The notes under the pieces were generated by a model that was given only the letters and a program-made list of their open reading frames with translations, had not been told where the DNA came from and did not search any database. Positions 8,649 to 17,791 of a stretch of DNA of 51,806 bases are shown piece after piece (the first letter of the stretch is position 1; every line of letters begins with the position of its first letter). Both the position numbers and the translations under genes were made by a program. Location: positions 1 to 51,806 of the forward strand of contig CAZMUA010000018.1 of assembly GCA_964569695.1 (NCBI GenBank), given 5' to 3'. This stretch comes from UBA8106 sp964569695. Lineage in GTDB: Bacteria; Acidobacteriota; Vicinamibacteria; Vicinamibacterales; UBA823.

Positions 8649-9047
8649 ATGTCGAAACCAATAGAAAAATCAGATGCAGACTGGCGTGCTGATCTTACTG
8701 ATGAGCAATATGACGTATGTCGCAAGGGAGGCACCGAGCCGCCATTTAGCGGCAAGTACTACAACTGCGACCAAGATGGAACTTACCGATGCGTTTGTTG
8801 TGACAACGAACTCTTTCAATCCAGCACCAAATTTGATTCCGGAACTGGCTGGCCAAGCTTTTTCAAACCAGCGGCAAATACAAAAGTTACTACAGTAGAC
8901 GATCTGTCATCTGGAATGCGTCGAACCGAAGTACGGTGCGGCAGTTGCGACGCACATCTTGGTCATGTTTTTGATGATGGACCTACGCCGACCGGCCTCC
9001 GCTACTGCATTAATTCGGTGGCGCTCAAGCTCGACTCAGACTCGTAG
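8649..9047 (+). CDS. msrB: Peptide-methionine (R)-S-oxide reductase
   Basis: A 132-residue cytosolic MsrB that reduces the R form of methionine sulfoxide in proteins. The catalytic Cys120 is in the diagnostic RYCINS motif. Four zinc Cys are present at 48/51 and 97/100. Other family landmarks are FDSGTGWPSF and HLGHVFDDGP. Length is normal for a stand-alone MsrB. The usual resolving Cys of the FDSGCGWP position is Thr here, so recycling likely uses another thiol. Start ATG 8649 has GAGG 6 bases upstream. It converges on fxsA. Expected role: repair of oxidised proteins, which fits an aerobic lifestyle. Confidence 0.95.
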   Translation: MSKPIEKSDADWRADLTDEQYDVCRKGGTEPPFSGKYYNCDQDGTYRCVCCDNELFQSSTKFDSGTGWPSFFKPAANTKVTTVDDLSSGMRRTEVRCGSCDAHLGHVFDDGPTPTGLRYCINSVALKLDSDS

Positions 9048-9098
9048 TCACTGAGTATTTTTGAACCGAAGAGTGACATGTCTGCCCCCACACCACCA

Positions 9099-9563
9099 CT
9101 ATTGATGTGGAAATGACGGAGGCCAGGATTGATCTTGATCATTCGGTCTATGATCTTGAGTCTCTGACGCACCCATGTTGACGACAACTCTGGCTCGATT
9201 GTTGTGGACTGCCCGCTCGATCATTTGCCACAGCCGACCTTTAATAAGGCTGCGAGTTGCTGGTATGAGGCATAAGAATCCAAGAATATCTGTAAGGATG
9301 CCCGGTGTCATCAGGACGATTCCGGCCACTAAGATAATCACCCCATCAACAATGGCACTGCCAGGCATTTGACCACGTACCGTCTCGTTCTGAATCTGAC
9401 GTAACACCGCAAGACCCTGGCGACTCGCGAGTGAAGCACCTAACACTCCGGTCACAACGATAAGGAGTAGCGTGTTGATAGTCCCAATACGGGACCCAAT
9501 CTCAATAAGTAACGCTAATTCTGTCGCCGGAACTAAAATGAATAACAAGAGAAGCTTGGCCAT
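9099..9563 (-). CDS. fxsA: FxsA family membrane protein
   Basis: A 154-residue protein read from the ATG at 9563, since this gives the normal FxsA N-terminus (MAKLLLLFILVPATELALLI); the frame extends ten codons further upstream. Family features are the ELALL and GxxLASRQG motifs, the GVIILVAGxxLMTPG helix, and a polar tail of about 45 residues. FxsA proteins are small inner-membrane proteins; the E. coli member is known only for relieving phage T7 F-exclusion, and the cellular function is unclear. About three or four hydrophobic helices. No clear ribosome site. Neighbours give no functional hint. Confidence 0.85.
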   Translation of the reverse strand: MAKLLLLFILVPATELALLIEIGSRIGTINTLLLIVVTGVLGASLASRQGLAVLRQIQNETVRGQMPGSAIVDGVIILVAGIVLMTPGILTDILGFLCLIPATRSLIKGRLWQMIERAVHNNRARVVVNMGASETQDHRPNDQDQSWPPSFPHQ

Positions 9564-9699
9564 TTTGTGATCGTCGCACATAATCACACACAAACGCTAG
9601 GCCTGCTCATTCTGTCGTAGAAGACTTTGTATTTGGGGTGATACTGCTGGCAATTCCTCGTGAAAATTTAACCCCTCGTAACACTGTGGCGGTGTATCA

Positions 9700-10650
9700 A
9701 TGACACGAAACGCTTCTTCTGCCTTCTACGGCGCACAACTCCTGTTCAGCCTAGTAATCATCTGCAGTCTGACGATTATGGGATCCTCGCGACAGTATCA
9801 GGATAAAACCCTCGTCGCTCACCGCGGCGCATCGGCCTACGCTCCCGAACATACCCTCGCTGCATACCAACTGGCACTTACCCAAGGTGCCGATTTCGTG
9901 GAACAAGATCTCGGAGTCACCCGCGATGGTGTTCTTGTATGCCTCCACGACGATAGTCTTGAACGGACAACCAACGTGGAAGAAATATTTCCAGATCGTT
10001 ATACGACGGTCTTACGATCCGGGAAGAACTATCGACGCTGGCTACTACGAGATTTTACACTTGCTGAAATTAAGACACTGGATGCTGGGAGCTGGTTCTC
10101 TGAAGAATTCGCTGGTGCCACAATTCCGACCTGGCAAGAAGCGATCAGCCTCATCCGCGGTCAAGCAGGCCTTTTTCCAGAATTAAAAAGTCCGAGTGCC
10201 TATGAGGCAGCCGGCATTGATATGGCGACTCTCGTACTGGAAGTCCTCCGCAGTAATGGTTTGGACGAACCGGCAACCGACCCAACAACGCCAGTCATTA
10301 TCCAGTCGTTTGATGCAGCGAGTCTACGAACCATCGCCGCGAAGCAGCCGTTACTGCCACGGGTCTTTCTCTTCGGTGCACAAGATCCTGCGGCACCAAT
10401 TTCGGACAAGTGGCTGAAGGAAATCGCCGAGTTCGCTACAGGCATTGGGCCGGCTAAATCAATCATCTCCGCGCAACCTAAGCTTGTCGCCCGCGCACAC
10501 ACGGTTGGGTTGTCAGTGACGCCTTATACGTTTCGATCGTCATCAACAGAACCATTTCAAAATGTAGAAGCGGAAATGTGGCATTTCCTGTTCAACCTGG
10601 GCGTCGATGCGTTGTTTACCGACAATCCAGACCTATTCCCACGTCAATAG
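9700..10650 (+). CDS. glpQ: Exported glycerophosphodiester phosphodiesterase
   Basis: A 316-residue enzyme that splits glycerophosphodiesters (deacylated phospholipid head groups) into an alcohol and glycerol 3-phosphate. An N-terminal hydrophobic segment (LLFSLVIICSLTIMG) would export it or anchor it. The catalytic signature is present: AHRGASAYAPEHT near residue 40, EQDLG near 68, and CLHDD near 83, giving both His and the acidic metal ligands; ELK follows near 164. The length matches periplasmic GlpQ better than cytosolic UgpQ (about 250). No glpT or ugp transport gene is adjacent. It converges on the hydratase gene with only 9 bp between stops. Confidence 0.9.
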   Translation: MTRNASSAFYGAQLLFSLVIICSLTIMGSSRQYQDKTLVAHRGASAYAPEHTLAAYQLALTQGADFVEQDLGVTRDGVLVCLHDDSLERTTNVEEIFPDRYTTVLRSGKNYRRWLLRDFTLAEIKTLDAGSWFSEEFAGATIPTWQEAISLIRGQAGLFPELKSPSAYEAAGIDMATLVLEVLRSNGLDEPATDPTTPVIIQSFDAASLRTIAAKQPLLPRVFLFGAQDPAAPISDKWLKEIAEFATGIGPAKSIISAQPKLVARAHTVGLSVTPYTFRSSSTEPFQNVEAEMWHFLFNLGVDALFTDNPDLFPRQ

Positions 10651-10659
10651 TCGACGTAT

Positions 10660-11661
10660 TTAAGGCGTCGAGGCCACTGACATATCGATTGTACCAAGAC
10701 TGGAATACTTCAGTGTCGCCCTATCACCAGGAAACACCGATTCTGTATAGGCTACAGAGCCCGTAATAACAAAATCGCCTGCATTTAATTGATGGCCGTA
10801 CTTCAGCAATTCGTTCGCAAGCCAAACAACGCCTTGAATCGGATCGCGTCCCATCGTCCACGAGAAACGCCCTTCCACGATAGTTTCGTCATTAACAGCA
10901 AGCGACACCCGCTCGTTCACAAAATCAACTTCGTCAACGCCCACCCGATTCGAACCAAAAATCACGCCGATGTGCCAGACATTGTCAATAATCCCGTGAT
11001 TATGACGATTGGGCCAATCCGAGATCGGTTGCTCGCCTCCAGCCGGTATCGCGAGCGACTCACTGTCATAGGCTGCCACCCGCGGTTTGATTAATTCCAC
11101 GACAGGAGCGACTTCTGCGATTGCCTCAATCACATCCTCCCGGGTTACGGTAGGCCCAGGCAAGTCCTGATCCAGCCAGAACACAACCTCCGCCTCGAGG
11201 CCAATACTGCCCTCGATCAAGTGGTCTCGCGACACCTCACGGCCAGGTTCCAATACGTTGGACCCCATAATGTGTCCAAACACTGGATCGATCGCAACAC
11301 GTGGATTAGGTTGATTAGACCACCCAATTTTCCAACCGACTCTCGCCTCTGTCTGCTCTCGATGCTCCAACCGCAAACGCTGGATGTCATATGCGCGGGC
11401 ACGGTCAATATCTGGAAAGTGCTGCGTTAACTCTGTCGAAATAGTTTGATTCTCCATGACCCAGAGCATGTGTTGCATAATGTCTTCGTCGGTCGCGTCT
11501 GGTGTAAGTGTTGACACATCCGGCTCGACCAATGAAGGTTCGACGATTGCATCGTCAACGGGTGGTTCTGCGCCACCGCACGTGGTCATGCTGAGCGTTA
11601 CCAGTACCATTCCAGTAAACTTTACCCAAAACCACGAAGTGTTAGCTTTTCTCTCGCTCAT
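10660..11661 (-). CDS. Exported 2-keto-4-pentenoate hydratase-like lipoprotein (FAH superfamily)
   Basis: A 333-residue protein read from the ATG at 11661, which has a near-perfect GGAGG site 5 bases upstream; the frame extends five codons further. It has a lipoprotein signal (VLVTLSMTTC) and a Pro/Asp-rich linker, then a domain matching 2-keto-4-pentenoate hydratase / oxalocrotonate decarboxylase: WKIGWSN, GSIGLEAEVVFWL, APVVELIKPR, VITGSVAYTESV. These enzymes act on ring-cleavage products and normally sit in the cytosol, so a lipid anchor is odd. It is the last gene of a six-gene minus-strand run of exported enzymes. The reaction is inferred from the fold; substrate unknown. Confidence 0.75.
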   Translation of the reverse strand: MSERKANTSWFWVKFTGMVLVTLSMTTCGGAEPPVDDAIVEPSLVEPDVSTLTPDATDEDIMQHMLWVMENQTISTELTQHFPDIDRARAYDIQRLRLEHREQTEARVGWKIGWSNQPNPRVAIDPVFGHIMGSNVLEPGREVSRDHLIEGSIGLEAEVVFWLDQDLPGPTVTREDVIEAIAEVAPVVELIKPRVAAYDSESLAIPAGGEQPISDWPNRHNHGIIDNVWHIGVIFGSNRVGVDEVDFVNERVSLAVNDETIVEGRFSWTMGRDPIQGVVWLANELLKYGHQLNAGDFVITGSVAYTESVFPGDRATLKYSSLGTIDMSVASTP

Positions 11662-11694
11662 CGCATCCTCCATCACGCAGTGTCTTCATTCGAG

Positions 11695-13368
11695 CTACTG
11701 ACCGATAGCAATAATTTCGTTAGGTCGAGACGGCGTATTAATTGGTAGACGTCGCGCCTTCGTAACTTGTTCGAACGCATAGCCCAACGCTAACAATTTG
11801 GGTTCGCTAAACGCTGTTCCCAAAAATGAAATACCGACCGGTAAACCGTTACCGGTAAATCCAGCTGGCACCACGAGATCTGGGAAACCCGTCAAGTTCG
11901 CTAGCCGAATTGGAGAGACACGCCTGGTACCTCCAGGACTCGAATCCGCATCAATGCGTGAGGGACGCCTCGGCGAGGTCGGATACACGATAGCATCAAG
12001 GTTCTTGGATTCTAAAATGCCATCGATAACGCTGCGTATCAATGCGAGTCCATGCTCACGGACAGCCTGATACTCCGGATCGCCAAGATCTCCACTATCG
12101 TCTTCACGTTGCATCAAGCTCCAGCGGCCTGGATTCGGTTGTCCGCTGTCGTTCGGTGCTGTCATACGAGTGGCTTGTTCAATCAACTGCGCAAGTGTCT
12201 TGGGATATTTAGGTTTGAGCGTGGCAAGGTATTCGGCAATCTGAACTCGAAACTCTCGATGACGGACTGCTGTATACAATTCTCCATTGGCATCAAGTAA
12301 CCACTGTGGGAAACGCACCGTAACAACAGTCGCCCCAGCACTTCGCATAACATCCAGCGAGGCTTCAATAACCCAATCCACTTCTGAATCTTGGTCGAGA
12401 AAATCTCTCGCGATCCCGATGCGTGCACCATCCAGCGCTGCTACATCAAGATGTTCAGTGTAATCTATATCGATTCGCCCTTCGCTCTGAACCGTTGCTT
12501 GATCAGCGGGATCGATACCAGTCATCACACTCAACGCGGCCGCTACGTCATATACATTTCGTGCCATTGGACCAGCCATATCGAACGAGAGAGCCAGTGG
12601 AATGATTCCGTCACGGCTCACTAGACCATATGTCGGCTTAAGTCCGACGATACCATTCGCGGTCGACGGCCATCGCACCGAACCACCGGTATCCGTACCC
12701 AATCCGAACTGTGCATAGGCCGCTGCAATAGACGCGCCCGTGCCCCCTGACGATCCTAGAGGAGACCGTTCCAAGTCGTGCGGATTCCGAATCGGCCCAC
12801 CCAAAGAACTCATGGCTCCACCAGAGGCGAATTCGCTCATATTCACTTTCGCCAGGATAATAGCTCCGGCCGCTCGCAATTTCTGCACAATGAACGCATC
12901 GTCCGGCGGCAAGGATCCTGCCAACAGTGAAGAACCAGCAGTCGTTGGAAGATCAGCCGTATCAATGTTGTCCTTCAGAACGATCGGAATCCCATGCAAT
13001 CGCGATCGAGGTCCCTTGGCTCGTCTCTCGGTATCCAGAGCACGTGCTCGATCTAATGCCTGGCCATTTAGCACAAGTACCGCATTGATGGCTGGTCCTG
13101 CCTCGTCGTAGGCCTCAATTCGGGAAAGGTACAACTCAACCAATTGCTCAGAAGTCAACGACTCGCTGTTGAAAGCTGCGTTGATGTCTTCAATCGTGGA
13201 CGCTGTCATCTCCAATGTTTGGGCCACTGCGCTGACAGTAAAGACGGAACTGTATATTACAACTAAGGCAATTCGCTGCACTCGCACACTAAGCAGATCC
13301 CAAATCCATAACCTGGGTCGAACCATGCGCGAGAGTAGGTAAAATCGTGACATGTCAGCCTGAATCAT
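11695..13368 (-). CDS. Exported amidase (amidase signature family)
   Basis: A 557-residue enzyme hydrolysing a carboxamide. The Ser-cisSer-Lys triad is complete: Lys132 (VLKDNID), cis-Ser206 (GSSGGTGAS) and nucleophile Ser230 (TDTGGSVR); spacing of 74 and 24 residues matches the family. A long N-terminal extension contains a signal-like segment (IALVVIYSSVFTVSAVAQ) cut near residue 50. Start could also be the ATG at 13353. Secreted amidases of this type occur in several environmental phyla. It is the fifth gene of the six-gene run, between an FAH-fold hydrolase and a hydratase-like lipoprotein. Could act on an amide, peptide amide or carbamate; substrate unknown. Confidence 0.9.
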   Translation of the reverse strand: MIQADMSRFYLLSRMVRPRLWIWDLLSVRVQRIALVVIYSSVFTVSAVAQTLEMTASTIEDINAAFNSESLTSEQLVELYLSRIEAYDEAGPAINAVLVLNGQALDRARALDTERRAKGPRSRLHGIPIVLKDNIDTADLPTTAGSSLLAGSLPPDDAFIVQKLRAAGAIILAKVNMSEFASGGAMSSLGGPIRNPHDLERSPLGSSGGTGASIAAAYAQFGLGTDTGGSVRWPSTANGIVGLKPTYGLVSRDGIIPLALSFDMAGPMARNVYDVAAALSVMTGIDPADQATVQSEGRIDIDYTEHLDVAALDGARIGIARDFLDQDSEVDWVIEASLDVMRSAGATVVTVRFPQWLLDANGELYTAVRHREFRVQIAEYLATLKPKYPKTLAQLIEQATRMTAPNDSGQPNPGRWSLMQREDDSGDLGDPEYQAVREHGLALIRSVIDGILESKNLDAIVYPTSPRRPSRIDADSSPGGTRRVSPIRLANLTGFPDLVVPAGFTGNGLPVGISFLGTAFSEPKLLALGYAFEQVTKARRLPINTPSRPNEIIAIGQ

Positions 13369-13420
13369 TGAATCAGTACACCTAAAACTAGGATGACCTT
13401 CTTACCGGGTTCACAGAAAA

Positions 13421-14569
13421 TTAACGACGGTAGCTACCAACTGGTGGTAGGCGGGCGCCACTGCCAGCAGGCGGAGCTTCTTCACCAACAACGGGCATCG
13501 TAAGTGTTCCGATACCATCAATAGTTGCAGTGATTTCGTCACCGGGTTGCAAAAACTGTTGCTCGCCACGCACTGCCGTGCCCATACCAACACCACCTGA
13601 CGTGCCATTATTAATAACGTCCCCGGGATAGAGTGTAACGATTGAAGATGCGTACTCAATCAACTCGTACAGCGAATGGATCATGTCCCCCGCTGTCGCC
13701 TCTTGCATTTGCTGATCTCCAACACGAAGTGTCTGACGAAGGTTTTCCATTGGATCACCGTAGAATTCCTTTGGAACAATCCATGGGCCCATCGGTGCAA
13801 ACGTGTCATGACCCTTTCCTACAAACCAGTCAGACCGTAATGGATTACCACCTGGTGGCCGTCCACCCCGATCGGAAATATCTAGACTGACCATATAACC
13901 AAATATGTGGGCTTGAGCATCATCCGCACTGACGTACTTCGCCGCTCGCCCAATAACTGCAGCTAATTCAACTTCCCAGTCTGTTCGATCTCGACCGTGG
14001 GGAATTACCACCGGCGTACCGTTGCCGATAACGACTCCCCTCGTTGGCTTAAGAAACAGATAAGGCACCCCACGGTTTTCCCGTCTAGCGCGACGAGCCT
14101 CCGCTCGTTCCTCTGGGGTACCCGTTTCATTAACGTGGCTATAGAAATTAACAGCTGCATTCAAGATCTTGCCAGGATAGAGGATCGGCGCAAGCGTTCG
14201 TACGTCGGCAACATCATGCACGTACGTGGGGCGTAGACTTCCTGTGAGTCTGTCGTTCGCAACTAACTCATTAACAATTTCGTATAAACGAACTTTCAAT
14301 CCATATTCATAGCGACCGATGAGCTCCAACATATCAGCTGGCATCGGGATAGCAGGATAAGTCGCATCACCTTCCAACGCCGCATTCGCACTGTTCATCT
14401 CGACTATCAGGCTGTCTCGTAAAACGATTCCGACCTGCTGGACACCACCAATGTTAAAGGTCCCGAGTTTGAACGGCTCAACACTCGTTCCAGGCGACTC
14501 ACCTTGGCTCGCCAATAAGGGGGTTGCCGTCAATAACAGAAACATAATATGGAATAGAATCGATCGCAT
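13421..14569 (-). CDS. Exported fumarylacetoacetate hydrolase family protein
   Basis: A 382-residue FAH-fold enzyme with a Sec signal (FHIMFLLLTATPLLAS). The start has AAGGAG 5 bases upstream. The family metal-site motifs are WEVELAAVIGR and LDISDRGGR (standard enzymes have NDVSARD here), with a NNGTSGGVG loop. FAH-fold enzymes hydrolyse C-C bonds in acylpyruvates or hydrate/isomerise ring-cleavage products, normally in the cytosol using Mg or Ca. The N-terminal ~110 residues are the usual FAH N-domain. It is 52 bp upstream of the amidase and 44 bp downstream of an NHL propeller gene. A paralogue with the same DRGGR variant lies at 22988. Substrate unknown. Confidence 0.85.
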   Translation of the reverse strand: MRSILFHIMFLLLTATPLLASQGESPGTSVEPFKLGTFNIGGVQQVGIVLRDSLIVEMNSANAALEGDATYPAIPMPADMLELIGRYEYGLKVRLYEIVNELVANDRLTGSLRPTYVHDVADVRTLAPILYPGKILNAAVNFYSHVNETGTPEERAEARRARRENRGVPYLFLKPTRGVVIGNGTPVVIPHGRDRTDWEVELAAVIGRAAKYVSADDAQAHIFGYMVSLDISDRGGRPPGGNPLRSDWFVGKGHDTFAPMGPWIVPKEFYGDPMENLRQTLRVGDQQMQEATAGDMIHSLYELIEYASSIVTLYPGDVINNGTSGGVGMGTAVRGEQQFLQPGDEITATIDGIGTLTMPVVGEEAPPAGSGARLPPVGSYRR

Positions 14570-14613
14570 GTGGCTCCTTCGTTAGCAAATGTTTTCTTAA
14601 AAGACGAAAGTCA

Positions 14614-15663
14614 CTACGGTCTAAACCGTTCATACTTCACCAAACGTTGCCGCCCAACCTCACCCGCGTAAATATTCCCATTGAAATCAACCCCAAGGAA
14701 TTCCACTCCGGTACCCTCAGGTCTCTCAGAATCTGGAATAAATGCAGTAACCCAGCCTGTGTCGACATCGCCGATTCGAATACCTCGCTCCCAGCCAGGA
14801 TTCCACTGGTCATTCGACATTCCATCACCGGCATAGATCATACCGGTTCGGTCGACGACTACTGTGCTTGGTCGCCCAAACTGGGTCCACACAGCAATGA
14901 GATTGCCATCCTCGTCAAAGATTTGTATCCGATTATTACCACGATCTGCCACGAGGATCCGGCCATGTGCGTCAATGGTGATGTCATGTGGATCGTTAAA
15001 CTTTCCAGGGTCACCACTACGTGACTCTACACCTCCACCGACCTCAAGAAGGAACTCCCCATCTTTGTTAAATTTTACGATACGGTTGTTACCACCACGA
15101 TGTCCATCTGACACCCAAATATCTCCATTGCCAGCGACAACAACACCAGCAGGTCCATTAAAATGAGTTGGGCCGTACCCAGAAACGGCAGCCTCCCCCA
15201 AAGTCATGACTATTTCGCCGTCTTGATTGAATTTAAAGACTTGATGCCCAAGTCCTCTTTTGAGCCCTTCGACTTCGCGTGCATCTCCAGCAGGAGCCCC
15301 TTCGGTTACCCATAGGTAGCCTTCGTGGTCCAGAAAAAATCCATGGGGAAATGAAAATAGTCTGGAACCAAAACTTTTCACGACGTTCCCATCTAGATCA
15401 AACTTAAAAATGGCATCCTGGTCAGATTTTGCACAGTGATTTGCTCCACACCGAGACAAAATCCACAGATGCTCACCGTCAGGATCAGGGAAGATACCAC
15501 TCGGCACACCAAGTTTCCATCCATTGGGCATCTTTTCCCAGCCGTGAACCGCATGGTAGGGATTGTTCGCGACAGATTGAGCTTCGACGGTCAGCCCCTG
15601 CATAAACACTAAAGTGGTACCGACTAACACCAATAGCGACTTCACCAGACAGAACCGTGACAT
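14614..15663 (-). CDS. Exported NHL-repeat propeller, peptidylamidoglycolate lyase-like
   Basis: A 349-residue protein read from the ATG at 15663, which has AAAGGAG 7 bases upstream; the frame extends ten codons further. A Sec signal (SLLVLVGTTLVFMQG) precedes a six-bladed NHL propeller. Blade motifs include FPHGFFLDHEGYLWVTE, GDIWVSDGH and GRILVADRGNNRIQIF. These resemble the lyase half of peptide-amidating enzymes (PAL). Two of the three zinc His of PAL are matched (FPHG, DPHD), the third is not, and the catalytic Tyr of the DGY motif is His here, so activity is doubtful. The conserved SRCGAN...CAKSD Cys pair is shared with the 17792 gene. Downstream of the PQQ dehydrogenase by 32 bp. Confidence 0.8.
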   Translation of the reverse strand: MSRFCLVKSLLVLVGTTLVFMQGLTVEAQSVANNPYHAVHGWEKMPNGWKLGVPSGIFPDPDGEHLWILSRCGANHCAKSDQDAIFKFDLDGNVVKSFGSRLFSFPHGFFLDHEGYLWVTEGAPAGDAREVEGLKRGLGHQVFKFNQDGEIVMTLGEAAVSGYGPTHFNGPAGVVVAGNGDIWVSDGHRGGNNRIVKFNKDGEFLLEVGGGVESRSGDPGKFNDPHDITIDAHGRILVADRGNNRIQIFDEDGNLIAVWTQFGRPSTVVVDRTGMIYAGDGMSNDQWNPGWERGIRIGDVDTGWVTAFIPDSERPEGTGVEFLGVDFNGNIYAGEVGRQRLVKYERFRP

Positions 15664-15695
15664 TTCAAACTCCTTTCGAACGATTACTTTCACAC

Positions 15696-17786
15696 TCAGG
15701 GTAGCCGTAACGCCGCTAGCGAGCCTGGTAAATTTCTGCTGGCAACTTGCGCCACTATGTATTGCCGTCCTTCATATTGATAGGTCATCATGCCGTACTC
15801 ACCCGTCGCGGGCAGCTCAACCGTACCAAGTCGCTCACCCGTCTGTTTATCAATGGCATGGAGTACTGGCTTTCCTGCCGAACCTTCAGCATGGATCAAC
15901 AGACTTCCGGTCACCATCGTATTCGGAAGTGACGTGACGCCCGTGTTCGGTAAATCCACTCCCTGTAATGCCCGATGGTTTTTGATCCGATCAGGTGTAT
16001 CACCGTTAGGAATGTGCCACAAATGCTCACCCGTATGCATGTTAATCGCCGTGATGCGAGTGTAGGGGGGCTTGACGATTGGTAGACCTTGTGGACCGCG
16101 AAAATCACCACGATTCGCAACAACCCAATCCGCGATGGTCTTGCCTGTGGTCATAGGGTCATCCGGTTCATCCATCTGCGTTCCAGGCACAATATTTTCA
16201 GAGCGACACGCTGTTCTCGAAGAAACGTAAATAATGCCCGTCTCAGGGTCAGCTGATGTTGGACCATGAATATTGGTAGCGCCCTGAGGACAACTAACGA
16301 ACGACCGCAAACCAGAAGGGTGCCCAACTTGAATCGGGGGGTTAAAAATCGGTCCGATGCGATAGCGGCTAACAATATCTAAGGCCTCTTGACGAAGCTC
16401 TGGCGTGAAATCAATAAGGTCATCTTCCGTGAGCCCTTGCATGTCATAAGGTAAAGGCCAAGTGGGAAATGGTTGCGTAGGTGACAACTGTTCACCCGGC
16501 ACATCTGATTCTGGTACTTCGCGTTCTTCAATCGGCCAGACTGGTTCACCTGTCTCCCTATTAAACGTGTAGGCCCACGCCTGTTTAGTAGTTTGCACTA
16601 CAATCGGGGTCGGTCGTCCGTCGACGGTTACGTCTAACACGACAGGCGCGGTCGGGTTATCAAAATTCCAGATGTCGTGATGCACCATCTGAAAGTGCCA
16701 CACCCGCTCGCCTGTTTGGGCATTAAGGGCGAGAAGACTAGTGCCAAAAAGATTGTCACCCGGCCTGAAACCACCATAAAAGTCAATTGTCGGAGGATTG
16801 GTTGGAATGTACACAATGCCGCGTTTCAAATCAGCCGACATCGGCGCCCAAGACGAAACATCACCAGTAGTTTTCCAAGCGTCGTTCTCCCATGTCTCGT
16901 GTCCAAATTCACCAGGACGTGGTATTACGTGAAATTTCCACAGTGGGTCTCCAGTCCGCAAGTCATACCCAAGAATATCGCCTGGGATATTCTCCGTACG
17001 CGTTTGATAGTACCCCTGCTCGTGTACGTTACTAACTACAACCACCCCGCCTACCACAATGGGAGGCGATGAGGTACTCAAGTTTCCCAAGTCACGAGGA
17101 ATACCATGGTCTGGATCGTAGACATAACCAGAATCGAGCCATGGATCCCAGTCACTTACAAGATCGGGCAGCATGTCCACAACCCCGCTCTCAGGAAAAC
17201 CTGGTAGGGGTACTGCCTGGCCCCAGTTCTCGAGATGGCGACCGGTTTTGGCATCCAGCGCATGCAGAAAAAAAGCGGGGCTAGTCGTAAAGATCACGCC
17301 TCGTCCGTTCACTTCACCATATGCGACACCTTTTCCATAATTGTTTCGCATACCCCGTTCGTACCGAGTCGTATGTGGTTCCCGATAAGTCCAGACGGTC
17401 TCACCCGTAGCTGGTTCAATCGCTACGACCGTTCGGCGTAGCCCTGCGACGGTATACAGAAGACCGTCAACATAAATCGGCGTCGACCGAAACAGATAAT
17501 CTACTCGCGGTCCAAAATTATCTCCTCGCCAAATCCACGCAACTTCCAGATCTTCAAAATTATTAGCGTCGATTTGATCTAGAGGCGAAGAACGCGTATG
17601 CCCAGCATCTCCACCCAAATAAGGCCAAGCTTCTGGCGCACGGGTCTGTGCAATTCCTGAACCGATCAGGGCGACAGTGAAGCCAAGGGTGGCCATCAGA
17701 AACCTTGTGGTCCCGAAGCTTTTCAAGAATATCGATCTTATTAACACGGTAGCTGTACCCCTAAAGGCATCACGACACTGCCACAT
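15696..17786 (-). CDS. PQQ-dependent dehydrogenase (quinoprotein)
   Basis: A 696-residue periplasmic quinoprotein of the membrane glucose dehydrogenase-like type. It oxidises a sugar or alcohol group with pyrroloquinoline quinone. An eight-bladed propeller begins near residue 55 (WPYLGGDAGHTRSSPL) and shows repeated A-x-D-x-x-T-G-E-x-x-W blade turns. The diagnostic HHDIWNFDNPTAPVV motif is present. An export signal (MATLGFTVALIGSGIA) is preceded by a ~30-residue extension; the ATG at 17696 with AAGG upstream may be the real start. No cytochrome c gene and no pqq synthesis genes are in the window, so the electron acceptor and cofactor source must lie elsewhere. It follows the NHL gene by 5 bp, a tight operon junction. 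Confidence 0.9.
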   Translation of the reverse strand: MWQCRDAFRGTATVLIRSIFLKSFGTTRFLMATLGFTVALIGSGIAQTRAPEAWPYLGGDAGHTRSSPLDQIDANNFEDLEVAWIWRGDNFGPRVDYLFRSTPIYVDGLLYTVAGLRRTVVAIEPATGETVWTYREPHTTRYERGMRNNYGKGVAYGEVNGRGVIFTTSPAFFLHALDAKTGRHLENWGQAVPLPGFPESGVVDMLPDLVSDWDPWLDSGYVYDPDHGIPRDLGNLSTSSPPIVVGGVVVVSNVHEQGYYQTRTENIPGDILGYDLRTGDPLWKFHVIPRPGEFGHETWENDAWKTTGDVSSWAPMSADLKRGIVYIPTNPPTIDFYGGFRPGDNLFGTSLLALNAQTGERVWHFQMVHHDIWNFDNPTAPVVLDVTVDGRPTPIVVQTTKQAWAYTFNRETGEPVWPIEEREVPESDVPGEQLSPTQPFPTWPLPYDMQGLTEDDLIDFTPELRQEALDIVSRYRIGPIFNPPIQVGHPSGLRSFVSCPQGATNIHGPTSADPETGIIYVSSRTACRSENIVPGTQMDEPDDPMTTGKTIADWVVANRGDFRGPQGLPIVKPPYTRITAINMHTGEHLWHIPNGDTPDRIKNHRALQGVDLPNTGVTSLPNTMVTGSLLIHAEGSAGKPVLHAIDKQTGERLGTVELPATGEYGMMTYQYEGRQYIVAQVASRNLPGSLAALRLP

Positions 17787-17791
17787 GGTTG

